A program made the position numbers and the translations under genes. Shown piece after piece: positions 1 to 6,872 of a DNA stretch of 8,663 nucleotides. The stretch's first letter is position 1, and every line of letters starts with the position of its first letter. The DNA comes from Acidobacteriota bacterium. GTDB lineage: Bacteria > Acidobacteriota > UBA6911 > JACQSX01. Under the pieces are notes generated by a model. It did not search any database. It was not told the DNA's origin and was given only the letters and a program-made list of their open reading frames with translations. Location of the stretch: contig JACQGG010000131.1 in the NCBI GenBank assembly GCA_016199665.1, positions 1-8,663 of the forward strand. The letters are read 5' to 3'.

Positions 1-260
1 AATTGCAGCCGGGGGCGTCAGCCCTCGGTTTGCAGCGTCTCCATCTGACTCAGCAGAAGCCGCGTAGCGGCGAAATAATGCGTCTGCCAGGTCCGCCCTA
101 TGTCTCAGGGCGCAGGGGCGCTTTTTGGATTCTGTCGCCGCTATGCGGCTCATCATCTTGCGGAACACCCCAATCCGGGGGTTTACACCCCGGCTGCGAT
201 TGTGCACGCCGCTGCGCGGCTCGCCTTTTGCTTTCCGGCTTCGCGGGGTCAAGTGCTCAG
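1..260. repeat. Cluster of REP-like palindromic extragenic repeats
   Basis: This stretch has no convincing gene but is dense in palindromes. Three copies of GCCGC-N3-GCGGC occur at 59-71 (loop GTA), 137-149 (TAT) and 208-220 (TGC). Read as GCCGCTNYGCGGCT, copies two and three are direct and copy one is inverted. Two further GC-rich stems are present: 9-16 pairing with 21-28 (loop GTCA, one G-U pair) and CCGGGG at 175-180 pairing with 188-193. Open frames cross the region in several phases, but they are arginine/cysteine/proline-rich and overlap one another, as expected of GC-rich repeat DNA. The arrangement resembles REP/BIME elements mobilised by RAYT transposases; no such transposase is in the window. 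Repeat status elsewhere in the genome is inferred, not seen. Confidence 0.55.
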
Positions 261-380
261 CGGTTCAGGGCCTGCACGATAAACGCCTGCAACGCGCCGC
301 GCGCGCGGCTTGGGTCAATCAGAATAACGCAATGGACTAATGGGACAATACGCCAGCGACAAACCGGCTGGAGGACATTC

Positions 381-776
381 TTACTTTTTACGCGCCTCAA
401 CCAGCCTGGGATAAAGGGGCGTTCTTGGCCGAGGTTGTACCTGGTAGGGGAGAAGTCTTTCGATTGAGATTTGGAGGCGTTCTTCGAGGGGAGAGGATCC
501 GTTATCCAGAGCGCCTTCAATTTCGCCCGCGGTGAATTCGACACGGGCCCGGGAGCCGGTATCAACCCGCGTCAGCTCCAGAATCCAGGTGCGTTCCATT
601 TCGCCTCTTGGCGCACGACCGGCGTCGGGCGCATTACGGCTTCCCGGGCCGTGGGCGGGCGCGGCGCGAGATTGACGCTGATCGGGCAGCCACAAAGTTT
701 CTATGGGGCATCCGACTTCCGAGGCGATCTGTTTCGCCCTTTCGGCGATTCGGAGTTTCCTGTTTTCAGCGCTCAT
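381..776 (-). CDS. Hypothetical protein, small, charged, start uncertain
   Basis: The product is 131 residues from the ATG at 776, with an in-frame TGA eight codons upstream. I do not recognise a family. The N-terminal ~25 residues form a basic, probably helical segment (IAERAKQIASEVG). Residues 30-58 are rich in Ala, Pro, Gly and Arg and look unstructured. Residues 60-131 look like a small folded domain alternating strand and helix (WILELTRV, ARVEFTAGEIEGAL, EERLQISIERLL). An internal ATG at 599 (Met60) has a better ribosome-binding site (AAGAGG four bases upstream), so the true product may be the 72-residue C-terminal part alone. There are no membrane segments or signal peptide. It lies downstream of the aldehyde dehydrogenase on the same strand, but a 162-base gap and a candidate promoter suggest independent transcription. 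G/C-rich third positions support coding on this strand. Confidence 0.55.
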   Translation of the reverse strand: MSAENRKLRIAERAKQIASEVGCPIETLWLPDQRQSRAAPAHGPGSRNAPDAGRAPRGEMERTWILELTRVDTGSRARVEFTAGEIEGALDNGSSPLEERLQISIERLLPYQVQPRPRTPLYPRLVEARKK

Positions 777-869
777 GGTATGCGGGAATCAGCCTTTCGA
801 GGAAATTACCCTGGTGTTCTTTTTTCTCCACAACTTCGGGGAATTCAGTCGGCCCCTAGGTCCTCGTGA

Positions 870-925
870 AGCTTACTGTCCTTTTTTATAGGAAGGGCCT
901 TGCATGTTTCAGTGATTCGGATCAC
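870..925 (-). promoter_or_regulatory. Candidate CRP/FNR-type promoter for the small gene at 776
   Basis: On the minus strand a -10-like TATAAA lies at 890-885 and a -35-like CTGAAA at 912-907, separated by 16 bases. A perfect palindrome GTGAT-N4-ATCAC (912-925) overlaps the -35 box. Its centre falls about 40 bases upstream of the start expected near 878, the position usual for a class II CRP/FNR-family activator. The half-sites fit the CRP pattern GTGA-N6-TCAC. No such regulator is encoded here. The same palindrome could instead be a weak stem at the end of the dehydrogenase transcript, although no T-run follows it on that strand. Inference from motif geometry only. Confidence 0.3.
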
Positions 926-938
926 GGGACGATATTAT

Positions 939-2396
939 TCATGGCCAGCGCTCTACTACGACCTTCGTTTCGGTATAGAACTCGACGGCGTGCCTTCCTT
1001 GGGCGTGCAGGTCTCCGAAAAAACTTTCCTTCCATCCGCTGAAGGGGAAGAAGGCCATGGGCGCGGCCACGCCCACATTGATTCCTATATTGCCCGCATT
1101 CGCCCGGTAGCGAAAATTCCGCGCCGCGCTCCCGCTTCCGGTGAACAGGCAGGCCATGTTGCCGTAGGGCGCCCGGTTGACCTCGGCGATGGCATCGTCG
1201 ATGGTTGCCACATACATCAGGCTGAGCACCGGCCCAAAGACTTCCGTGCGCGCGATCTCGCTGCGCGGGTCCACGCTGTCCAGGACAGTGGGAAAGACGA
1301 AGCAGCCGTTCGGGTGGCGTTCGACGCTCTTCCCGCTCCCATCCACCAAGACCCGCGCTCCTTCCTGCCGGCCCAGCGCGATCAAACTTTCGATTCGAGC
1401 CTTGCTTTGAGCCGTGATGACGGGTCCCATCTGAACCCCTTCCTCCATTCCATTGCCCACCCGCAGCGCCGCGGCACCGTGGGTGATCGCCTCGGTGAAA
1501 GAACGGCGCGCTTCGCCCACGATCAGGGCCGTCGAAGACGCCAGGCACCGCTGGCCGGCGCAGCCAAACGCGCTTTCCGCGACAATTTTCGCCGTCACAT
1601 CCAGATCCGCGTCCGGCATGACGATGACCGGGTTTCTCGCCCCGCCCTGACATTGGGCCCGCTTGCCGGCGGCGGTGGCGCGGGCATAGACGTATCTGGC
1701 GACCGGCGTGGAGCCCACAAAGGAAATGGCGCGAATGACGGGATGGTCGAGAATCGCGTTGACGGTCTCCTTCTCGCCATGCACAAGTTGAACCACGCCC
1801 GGCGGGAGGCCGGTCTGCTCCATCAGCTCAAACAGCCGGACCACGGTCAGGGGGACCTTCTCGCTCGGCTTGAGAATAAAGCAGTTGCCGCAGGCAATCG
1901 CGCAGGGGAGAAACCAGAGAGGAACCATGCCGGGGAAATTAAAAGGCGTGATGGCGGCGACCACACCCACCGGCTGCCGAAAGAGGTGCTCATCGATGCC
2001 GCCGGCGACATCCTCGACGTTGGTGCCCTGCATCAGGCTGGGAATGCCGCAGGCCATTTCCACGTTTTCGATGGCCCGCCGCAATTCGCCCAAAGATTCG
2101 GCAACCGTCTTGCCGCATTCGCTGGTGATGATGCGGGCAAGATCCAGGCTGTTTTCTTCCAGAAGATTTTTCAGCCTGAAAAGATATTGAACGCGCTCGG
2201 TCGGCGGCGTGCGCCGCCAGACTTCGAAGGCGGCGGCGGCATGGCGCGCCGCCTCATCCACCTCGGCGGCCGGCGAGAGCGGAACTCGCGCGAGGATCTG
2301 GCCGGTGGCCGGATTGGTGACGTTCAGATACTGATCCGCACTGGAAGGCCGCCACTGGCCATGGATGTAATTGAGCAGTTCTCTTTCGGTCTTCAT
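939..2396 (-). CDS. mmsA: CoA-acylating methylmalonate-semialdehyde dehydrogenase (MmsA/IolA-type)
   Basis: This 485-residue cytosolic NAD-dependent aldehyde dehydrogenase has the family's usual length. Enzymes of this subgroup convert methylmalonate or malonate semialdehyde plus CoA and NAD to propionyl-CoA or acetyl-CoA, in valine or inositol breakdown. Visible motifs are NPATG near 28, the oxyanion Asn153 in TPFNFP, the cofactor-contacting Lys176 in KPSEK, FVGST at 226-230 and the nucleophile Cys284 in AGQRC. Arg107 in RxxENVE and Arg283 next to the cysteine match the two arginines reported as hallmarks of the CoA-dependent subgroup. The usual general-base glutamate motif (LELGG) is replaced by QCQGG at 248-252, as expected for MmsA-type enzymes. 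The C-terminus carries FFPFSGWKESFFGDLHAQG, also typical. It starts 40 bases after the glycosyltransferase, so it probably shares that operon. The physiological substrate is uncertain because no valine or inositol genes are nearby. Confidence 0.93.
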   Translation of the reverse strand: MKTERELLNYIHGQWRPSSADQYLNVTNPATGQILARVPLSPAAEVDEAARHAAAAFEVWRRTPPTERVQYLFRLKNLLEENSLDLARIITSECGKTVAESLGELRRAIENVEMACGIPSLMQGTNVEDVAGGIDEHLFRQPVGVVAAITPFNFPGMVPLWFLPCAIACGNCFILKPSEKVPLTVVRLFELMEQTGLPPGVVQLVHGEKETVNAILDHPVIRAISFVGSTPVARYVYARATAAGKRAQCQGGARNPVIVMPDADLDVTAKIVAESAFGCAGQRCLASSTALIVGEARRSFTEAITHGAAALRVGNGMEEGVQMGPVITAQSKARIESLIALGRQEGARVLVDGSGKSVERHPNGCFVFPTVLDSVDPRSEIARTEVFGPVLSLMYVATIDDAIAEVNRAPYGNMACLFTGSGSAARNFRYRANAGNIGINVGVAAPMAFFPFSGWKESFFGDLHAQGRHAVEFYTETKVVVERWP

Positions 2397-2436
2397 ACGT
2401 TACTCTTTCCCAATTGCCTCTGGGCGCTGCGCCCGA

Positions 2437-3363
2437 TTACAACCGGTTGTCGATTTTCTCTTTCACAACGTATTGCGGACTCTTGTTGAGATGCAGGAAT
2501 ACCCGGCCGACATACTCGCCCAGAATGCCCAGAGAAGTCAGTTGAATTCCACCGAGCACCAGCACGGCGACGATGGAGGAGGCCCATCCGGCGGGTTCCG
2601 CATCAGAGAAAATTCTTTCCGCGGCGAAGAAAAGCGCCAGTGAGAAGCCGACCGCGGCAAAGGTAAAGCCGAGCATGGTCGCGATCCGAAGCGGCGCAAG
2701 AGAGAAAAGGGTGGCGACCTTCAACATAACGCCCATCGACCTGGCGAGTGTGTAGTGGCTCGTCCCGGCAAAGCGCAGATGGTGTTGGACCTCGACCTGG
2801 GTCACGTTGCCGCAGACACGGAACAAAAGGCCGTCGACGTAAGGAAACGGTCCTGCGTAGTCGATGATCTCACGCGCGACCTGCCCGGCAATCGCCTTGA
2901 AGGGAGAGAGGTAAATATCCTTCGGCTTGTCTATGACAATGTTCGCAAGCCGGTGGTTGAGCCAACTCCCGAAGTTCTTCCAATACGCCTGCTTCTTCTT
3001 GGGGAAGCAGGCATAGCAGAGGTCGAATCCTGCTTCAACCTGGCGGATCAGCGCTTCAGCGTCGTCAGGATCGTGCTGGAGGTCGTCGTCCATGATCAGG
3101 ATGACCTCCCCCGATGCTTCCTTTAGACCGGCCATGATCGCGTTATCCTGGCCGGCATTTTTTCTCAGATTGATCCCTACCACGGCTTTATCCGCCGCCG
3201 CGAGCTGGCCTATCTCTTGCCAGCTCCGGTCCGGGCTTCCGTCGTTGACCAGAATCAACTCGTAGGCCCGTCCGGATTTCTCGAATGCCGCGCGAAGGCG
3301 CGCCGCGAGCTCCTGGAGACAGTTGGCGCCGCAATAGACCGGAACAACAACCGATACTTTCAT
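2437..3363 (-). CDS. Family 2 glycosyltransferase, polyprenyl-phosphate sugar synthase type (ArnC/GtrB/DPM1-like)
   Basis: This 308-residue protein has an N-terminal GT-A catalytic domain (about 1-215) and two C-terminal membrane helices (about 224-247 and 262-287). The enzyme class transfers a sugar from a nucleotide donor to undecaprenyl phosphate at the inner face of the cytoplasmic membrane. Visible motifs are the opening strand VSVVVPVY, NDGSPD at 40-45, the metal-binding DDDLQHDP at 92-99, and the acceptor-side signature HHLRFAGTSHYTLARS at 194-209. The C-terminal GEYVGRVF...PQYVV is common in ArnC and GtrB relatives. Its ATG overlaps the aminotransferase stop by four bases (ATGA), so the two are translationally coupled. 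This pairing suggests that the donor sugar is the amino sugar made by the upstream enzyme. Simple hexose transfer as in GtrB cannot be excluded from sequence. Confidence 0.92.
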   Translation of the reverse strand: MKVSVVVPVYCGANCLQELAARLRAAFEKSGRAYELILVNDGSPDRSWQEIGQLAAADKAVVGINLRKNAGQDNAIMAGLKEASGEVILIMDDDLQHDPDDAEALIRQVEAGFDLCYACFPKKKQAYWKNFGSWLNHRLANIVIDKPKDIYLSPFKAIAGQVAREIIDYAGPFPYVDGLLFRVCGNVTQVEVQHHLRFAGTSHYTLARSMGVMLKVATLFSLAPLRIATMLGFTFAAVGFSLALFFAAERIFSDAEPAGWASSIVAVLVLGGIQLTSLGILGEYVGRVFLHLNKSPQYVVKEKIDNRL

Positions 3364-4610
3364 CGGAGTCCGCCGCGGGGGCGGGAGGGCGTTTTTGTCG
3401 TGAGCGCGCCTCGCGGCGGGCGTCTCGAACCGGATGCCGTCCGCTGCAGTATGTCTCCCACCGCCGCCACGACATCCTGAACATCCTGCGCGCTCAGCTT
3501 TGGGGAGAGCGGAAGACTGACGGTCTGTCGTCCGATCCGCATCGCGTGGGGATAATCGTGGGGCCGCCAGCCAAACTCTCGCCGGTAGTAGGGATGTTCG
3601 GGAATGCTCAGGTAGTGCACTCCGACGCCGATATTATGTTTGACCATCGCATCCAGAAACCGATCCCGCGAGAGGCCGCACCTCCTCTCGTCGACCAGGA
3701 TTGTGTATAAATGGTAGGCGTGCCGCGTCCCAGGGGCCGCCCTCGAGGGCGTCACGAGCGGCAGATCTTCAAAACTGGCATCATACTGACGCCATATCTC
3801 CGCACGGCGCTTCCAATTCTGCTCAATCCGCTTGAGCTGATGCTTGCCGATGGCGGCAGCCAGATCGGTCATGTTGTACTTGTAGCCGCACTCCTGTACG
3901 TAATAATGTCTGTATTCCTTCTGGTTGAAACGCTTCCAGGCGTCCTGGCTCAGACCATGAAGCGCCATCCTCCTGATGCGCGAGGCGTTCGCCTTCCGGC
4001 GCGTCAGCACCATGCCGCCTTCGCCGGTTGTCAGATTCTTGGTCACGTAAAAGCTAAAACAGCCGAAATCCCCAAACGTGCCGCTCGCGAGGCCTTTGTA
4101 TCGGCTCTCAATCGCATGGGCGCAGTCTTCGACGATCTTCAGTCGATGACGGCGGGCGATATCCATCAACGCGTCCATTTCGCACGGCCGGCCCGCAAAA
4201 TGAACCAGAAGCATCGCCCTGGTGCGAGGAGTGATTCTCCGCTCCAGTTCTTCGGGGCAGATATTCATGGTATTTGGATCTACATCGGCCAGGACCGGCT
4301 TTAGACCCGCGTGGATAATCGCATTCACCGTGGCGCAGAATGTCAGCGCGGTCGTCACGACTTCATCGCCAGGCTGCAGCTCTGCCGCGATCAAACTCAG
4401 TTCCAGGGCCGCGGTCCCGGAACTGACGGCCGCGGCGAAGCGCGCGTTCTTGTATCGCCGGAACGACTCTTCGAAAGCAGCCACTTTCGGTCCGGTGCTC
4501 AGCCAGCCGCTAAGCAAGGTCCGATTCACTTCGTCAATTTCAGCTTTGCCGATCAGCGGGGAACCGAAGACCAAAAGATCCTTTCTGATCGCCCGTTTCA
4601 CAGTGTTCAT
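3360..4610 (-). CDS. DegT/DnrJ/EryC1/StrS-family PLP-dependent sugar aminotransferase
   Basis: This 416-residue cytosolic enzyme belongs to the family that aminates a keto group on a nucleotide sugar using glutamate or glutamine and PLP (as in ArnB or WecE). Visible landmarks are SGTAAL at 64-69 (phosphate binding), EDCAHA at 161-166 containing Asp162, FSFYVTKN with the Schiff-base Lys191, GEGG at 196-199, and YKYNMTDLAAAIG at 243-255. GVGVHYLSIPEHPYY near 318-332 and SLPLSP near 365 complete the fold. Family members usually stop near residue 380-390; here a Pro/Arg-rich tail of about 27 residues follows (390-416), ending in the overlap with the glycosyltransferase start. The ATG at 4610 has no strong Shine-Dalgarno. 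It is the first gene of the minus-strand operon, reading away from the membrane protein gene at 5032. The exact sugar cannot be assigned. Confidence 0.93.
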   Translation of the reverse strand: MNTVKRAIRKDLLVFGSPLIGKAEIDEVNRTLLSGWLSTGPKVAAFEESFRRYKNARFAAAVSSGTAALELSLIAAELQPGDEVVTTALTFCATVNAIIHAGLKPVLADVDPNTMNICPEELERRITPRTRAMLLVHFAGRPCEMDALMDIARRHRLKIVEDCAHAIESRYKGLASGTFGDFGCFSFYVTKNLTTGEGGMVLTRRKANASRIRRMALHGLSQDAWKRFNQKEYRHYYVQECGYKYNMTDLAAAIGKHQLKRIEQNWKRRAEIWRQYDASFEDLPLVTPSRAAPGTRHAYHLYTILVDERRCGLSRDRFLDAMVKHNIGVGVHYLSIPEHPYYRREFGWRPHDYPHAMRIGRQTVSLPLSPKLSAQDVQDVVAAVGDILQRTASGSRRPPRGALTTKTPSRPRGGLR

Positions 4611-5031
4611 AGGGTTATCGCAGTTTCAGCGCCGCAGGGCCCCGCCCGGTAGGCCAATGCCGCGGACGCGATTCCAAACAATGCCGCTGTCTCCATGGTA
4701 AGCGCGCCGGCCAGGCTTGGTTGACCTGTTGCCGGATCACCATCCGCCACACCGTTGTCCGCCGGCAACTGCAAAATGCTCTTCCGGGGCTGTTTCTTTC
4801 ATTTAACACTGCGGCCTCCATGTTTGTCCAGCGTCGCGTGTGCATCGTGTGCATGGGGCGCCTTTACGCGTCTTTGAAGTCTTTGAAAAGGCCGTAGAAT
4901 ATGCGCTGCACCAGAGTTATCCTAGGGAGGGCCGCCCCTGGAAGGCCGCCGTGGGAGCGGCACAACACTCCGAGGCGGCCAATAATTACCTATGCGTCCT
5001 TGCCCGTAATTGCCATCCAAGGCGGCCAGGC
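4611..5031. other. Divergent intergenic spacer between sugar operon and membrane protein
   Basis: These 421 bases separate genes transcribed outward in both directions, so promoters for both must lie here. The open frame continues upstream of 5032 as far as an ATG at 4840, but the translated stretch has no hydrophobic or conserved character and looks non-coding. A 79-codon minus-strand frame (4854-4615) is rich in Arg and Trp and also looks spurious. I see no RNA gene, strong terminator or repeat. Confidence 0.5.
4874..4900 (+). promoter_or_regulatory. Weak candidate sigma70-like promoter for the membrane protein gene
   Basis: TTGAAG at 4874-4879 is followed after 15 bases by TAGAAT at 4895-4900. 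Both boxes are near consensus, but the spacing is shorter than the preferred 17. If used, the transcript would carry a leader of about 125 bases before the ATG at 5032. Motif match only. Confidence 0.2.
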
Positions 5032-6684
5032 ATGCCCTACCATGGAACGGAGTCATCATCGGATCGATCCGAGGCCATTCGGGATTGTCTCTTTCTGATT
5101 ATCGTTCTGGCGCTTTCGGTTGCCCTGTATGTCGGGAGACTCGGGTTCTACTATGACGACTGGCAGTTTGTGGGGTACCTGCATACTTCTCCCGACCAAT
5201 CGCTCGCCGGCCTCTACCGCGCCATGCTTGCGTTCTTTTCGAACGACGCCAACCGGCCTCTGCAAGCGCCCTATTTGGCCGCTCTGTATCGTCTGTTCGG
5301 CAAGACGCCGCAGTTTTATCACCTGACGAATGCTCTGGTGCTGGCCATGGGCATCGCCTGGTTCTCACTGGCTCTCAGGGCGCTCCGGGCGCCGCGACCG
5401 CTTGCGGTTGCGCTGCCTCTGATTTACGGACTTCTTCCCAATTATTCCACCGATCGGTTCTGGTTTCTGGCTTCCATCGCCAACCTGACCATTGCGTGCT
5501 ATTTTGGAGGACTGTACAGCCAGGCGCGAGCCCTCTATGGCAGCCGGCCGTACCTCTGGCAAGGCCTCAGCTTGGTCGCCCTGTTGGTGTGCGGGCTGAT
5601 ATACGAGATGTTTCTCCCTTTGTTTCTCCTGAGCCCCTTCCTGGTCTGGTATTCGGCGCGTCAAACGGGCAGTTCGGTTGCAAGACATTTTCCGTGGGGA
5701 GTTTTAGTCGTCAACGCGGTCGTCATTGCCTTGATCCTGGCATTCAAGGTTGCGACCACCAATCGGCTGGGGACCGGCACCCCTCTGGTCGAGCACCTGT
5801 ACCTGACCTACTGGTATTGCAGCGAGCTCCTCAGAGTCAATCTCTTGGAGCATGGTTTCGGTATGCCGCTGATGTGCTGGCGAGCTGTAAATCTTTATCC
5901 GAACAGCGCTGTTCTCACAGGCGGCCTAGTCACAGGCGTGGGGGTCTTGATGTACATGCTCCGTGTGACCAAGACACGCGACATCCGAGCCTGGGGCGTC
6001 AAGTCGATGCTGCAGCTTGCCGCTCTGGGTCTGTGCGTGTTGCTGGCGGGTCATGCCGTGTTCCTGTTCAATTATCAACTCACTGTTACATCAACCGGTG
6101 ACGGAAATCGGACCGCCCTTGCCGGCTCAGTCGGGGTCGCAGTGTTGCTGGCAGCCGTTTCGGCGGTCATTGCAATGGCGGGTCGTTCGCAGGCAATGGC
6201 TCGGGGGGTGTTCGCTGTTTTTGTGGCGTTGCTGAGCTTTGCTGGATTTGTGGTGAACAACACGCTCGCGTCATTTTGGGTCCGAAGTCATGAGACACAG
6301 CGGCAGATCCTGGCCGATGCCAAGGAAAGCCTTCCCGACTTGCCGGCAGGCAGCACGCTGGTGCTGGACGGGTTCTGCTCCTATGTCGGTCCCGCTATTG
6401 TGTTCACTATTGATTGGGACACAACCGGAGCATTGATGATGTTATATGGACGGCGCGATATCAAGGGAGATGTGGCATTGCCTTATACGCGGGTGGAGCA
6501 GAATGGAGTGTCCATAAACCAACGTTACGAATACTCGCGGCTCTACGTGTACAATCACCGGCACAAGGTCGCCATGGAGCTGACCGACGCCGAGGCGGCT
6601 GAGAGGTATTTCAAATCCTACAGTCCGGACCTTGCCAACTATTGCCCTCCATTTGAATGGGGATACGGAGTGGCGGTGTTTTAG
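5032..6684 (+). CDS. Polytopic membrane protein, probable GT-C-type glycosyltransferase
   Basis: I take the start as ATG 5032 (AAGGCGG upstream), giving 550 residues; the open frame extends to an ATG at 4840, but those 64 residues look non-coding. About ten membrane helices are predicted by eye, the first at 18-36 and the last ending near 422, followed by a soluble domain at 423-550. The loop after helix 1 has FYYDDW (39-44), an acidic pair where GT-C enzymes that use polyprenyl-phosphate sugars place their catalytic aspartates. NRPLQAPYLAALYRLFG and YHLTN (74-100) recall the RPL...LFG...YHxxN pattern common in bacterial GT-C-like membrane proteins. The length is close to ArnT, but overall identity to it is not apparent. 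Its position beside an aminotransferase and a polyprenyl-phosphate transferase suggests that it transfers the lipid-linked sugar to an outside acceptor. The membrane-protein call is firm; the enzymatic role is inferred. Confidence 0.82.
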   Translation: MPYHGTESSSDRSEAIRDCLFLIIVLALSVALYVGRLGFYYDDWQFVGYLHTSPDQSLAGLYRAMLAFFSNDANRPLQAPYLAALYRLFGKTPQFYHLTNALVLAMGIAWFSLALRALRAPRPLAVALPLIYGLLPNYSTDRFWFLASIANLTIACYFGGLYSQARALYGSRPYLWQGLSLVALLVCGLIYEMFLPLFLLSPFLVWYSARQTGSSVARHFPWGVLVVNAVVIALILAFKVATTNRLGTGTPLVEHLYLTYWYCSELLRVNLLEHGFGMPLMCWRAVNLYPNSAVLTGGLVTGVGVLMYMLRVTKTRDIRAWGVKSMLQLAALGLCVLLAGHAVFLFNYQLTVTSTGDGNRTALAGSVGVAVLLAAVSAVIAMAGRSQAMARGVFAVFVALLSFAGFVVNNTLASFWVRSHETQRQILADAKESLPDLPAGSTLVLDGFCSYVGPAIVFTIDWDTTGALMMLYGRRDIKGDVALPYTRVEQNGVSINQRYEYSRLYVYNHRHKVAMELTDAEAAERYFKSYSPDLANYCPPFEWGYGVAVF

Positions 6685-6742
6685 GAGGTCTTCAATCGTG
6701 CGGCCTTTGCTGCGCTGTAGAGACGCGCTGATTCTGCGGTGA
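6683..6742 (+). other. Orphan Shine-Dalgarno with 14-codon open frame
   Basis: AGGAGG at 6683-6688 overlaps the stop codon of the membrane protein and is followed after nine bases by GTG at 6698, opening a frame of 14 codons that ends with TGA at 6740-6742. The signal is strong but the product would be trivial. It may be a leader peptide, a decayed gene start, or chance. No family resemblance is seen. Confidence 0.25.
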
Positions 6743-6814
6743 ATCGCGGTGCCGAGCGCGGCGATCCCGACGGACGCTCGCCAGACAACTTTCGCAGGTG
6801 GATCGCTACGCGAT
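6730..6814. repeat. Palindrome-rich intergenic segment
   Basis: Short complementary arms are packed here: GATTC 6730-6734 with GAATC 6741-6745, ATCGC 6743-6747 with GCGAT 6761-6765, and the tight hairpin ATCGC-TAC-GCGAT at 6802-6814. The last has the same stem-loop-stem geometry (five bases, three, five) as the REP-like hairpins at the left end, but different bases. No T-run follows, so it does not look like an intrinsic terminator. The rest of the 6685-6872 spacer shows no gene. Confidence 0.3.
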
Positions 6815-6872
6815 AGCTTGCCGGTTCGGGCCGCGGGGTATCGTGCCGATTTAAAGTGAGTGGGTCGCTGCC

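Noticed and set aside
1..260. CRISPR array
   Set aside because: The repeated units are 13-14 base palindromes in mixed orientation with unequal spacing, not identical 25-40 base repeats with regular spacers.
3..467. 154-codon plus-strand open frame at the left edge
   Set aside because: It crosses palindromic repeat DNA, overlaps other open frames in two phases, and its cysteine/arginine-rich translation has no structure.
912..925. Palindrome as an intrinsic terminator of the dehydrogenase operon
   Set aside because: The stem is only five bases with no T-run on the minus strand; regulatory-site geometry explains it better.
900..2489. 529-codon plus-strand open frame opposite the aldehyde dehydrogenase
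   Set aside because: It is a by-product of strong G/C third-position bias in the real gene on the minus strand; its translation is rich in His, Arg, Gly and Asp with no family resemblance.
4615..4854. Minus-strand 79-codon frame upstream of the aminotransferase
   Set aside because: Arg/Trp-rich translation, no ribosome-binding site and no resemblance to a family; more likely part of the divergent spacer.
4840..5031. N-terminal 64-residue extension of the membrane protein
   Set aside because: No hydrophobic or conserved character, and ATG 5032 has a reasonable upstream signal and places the first helix near the N-terminus.
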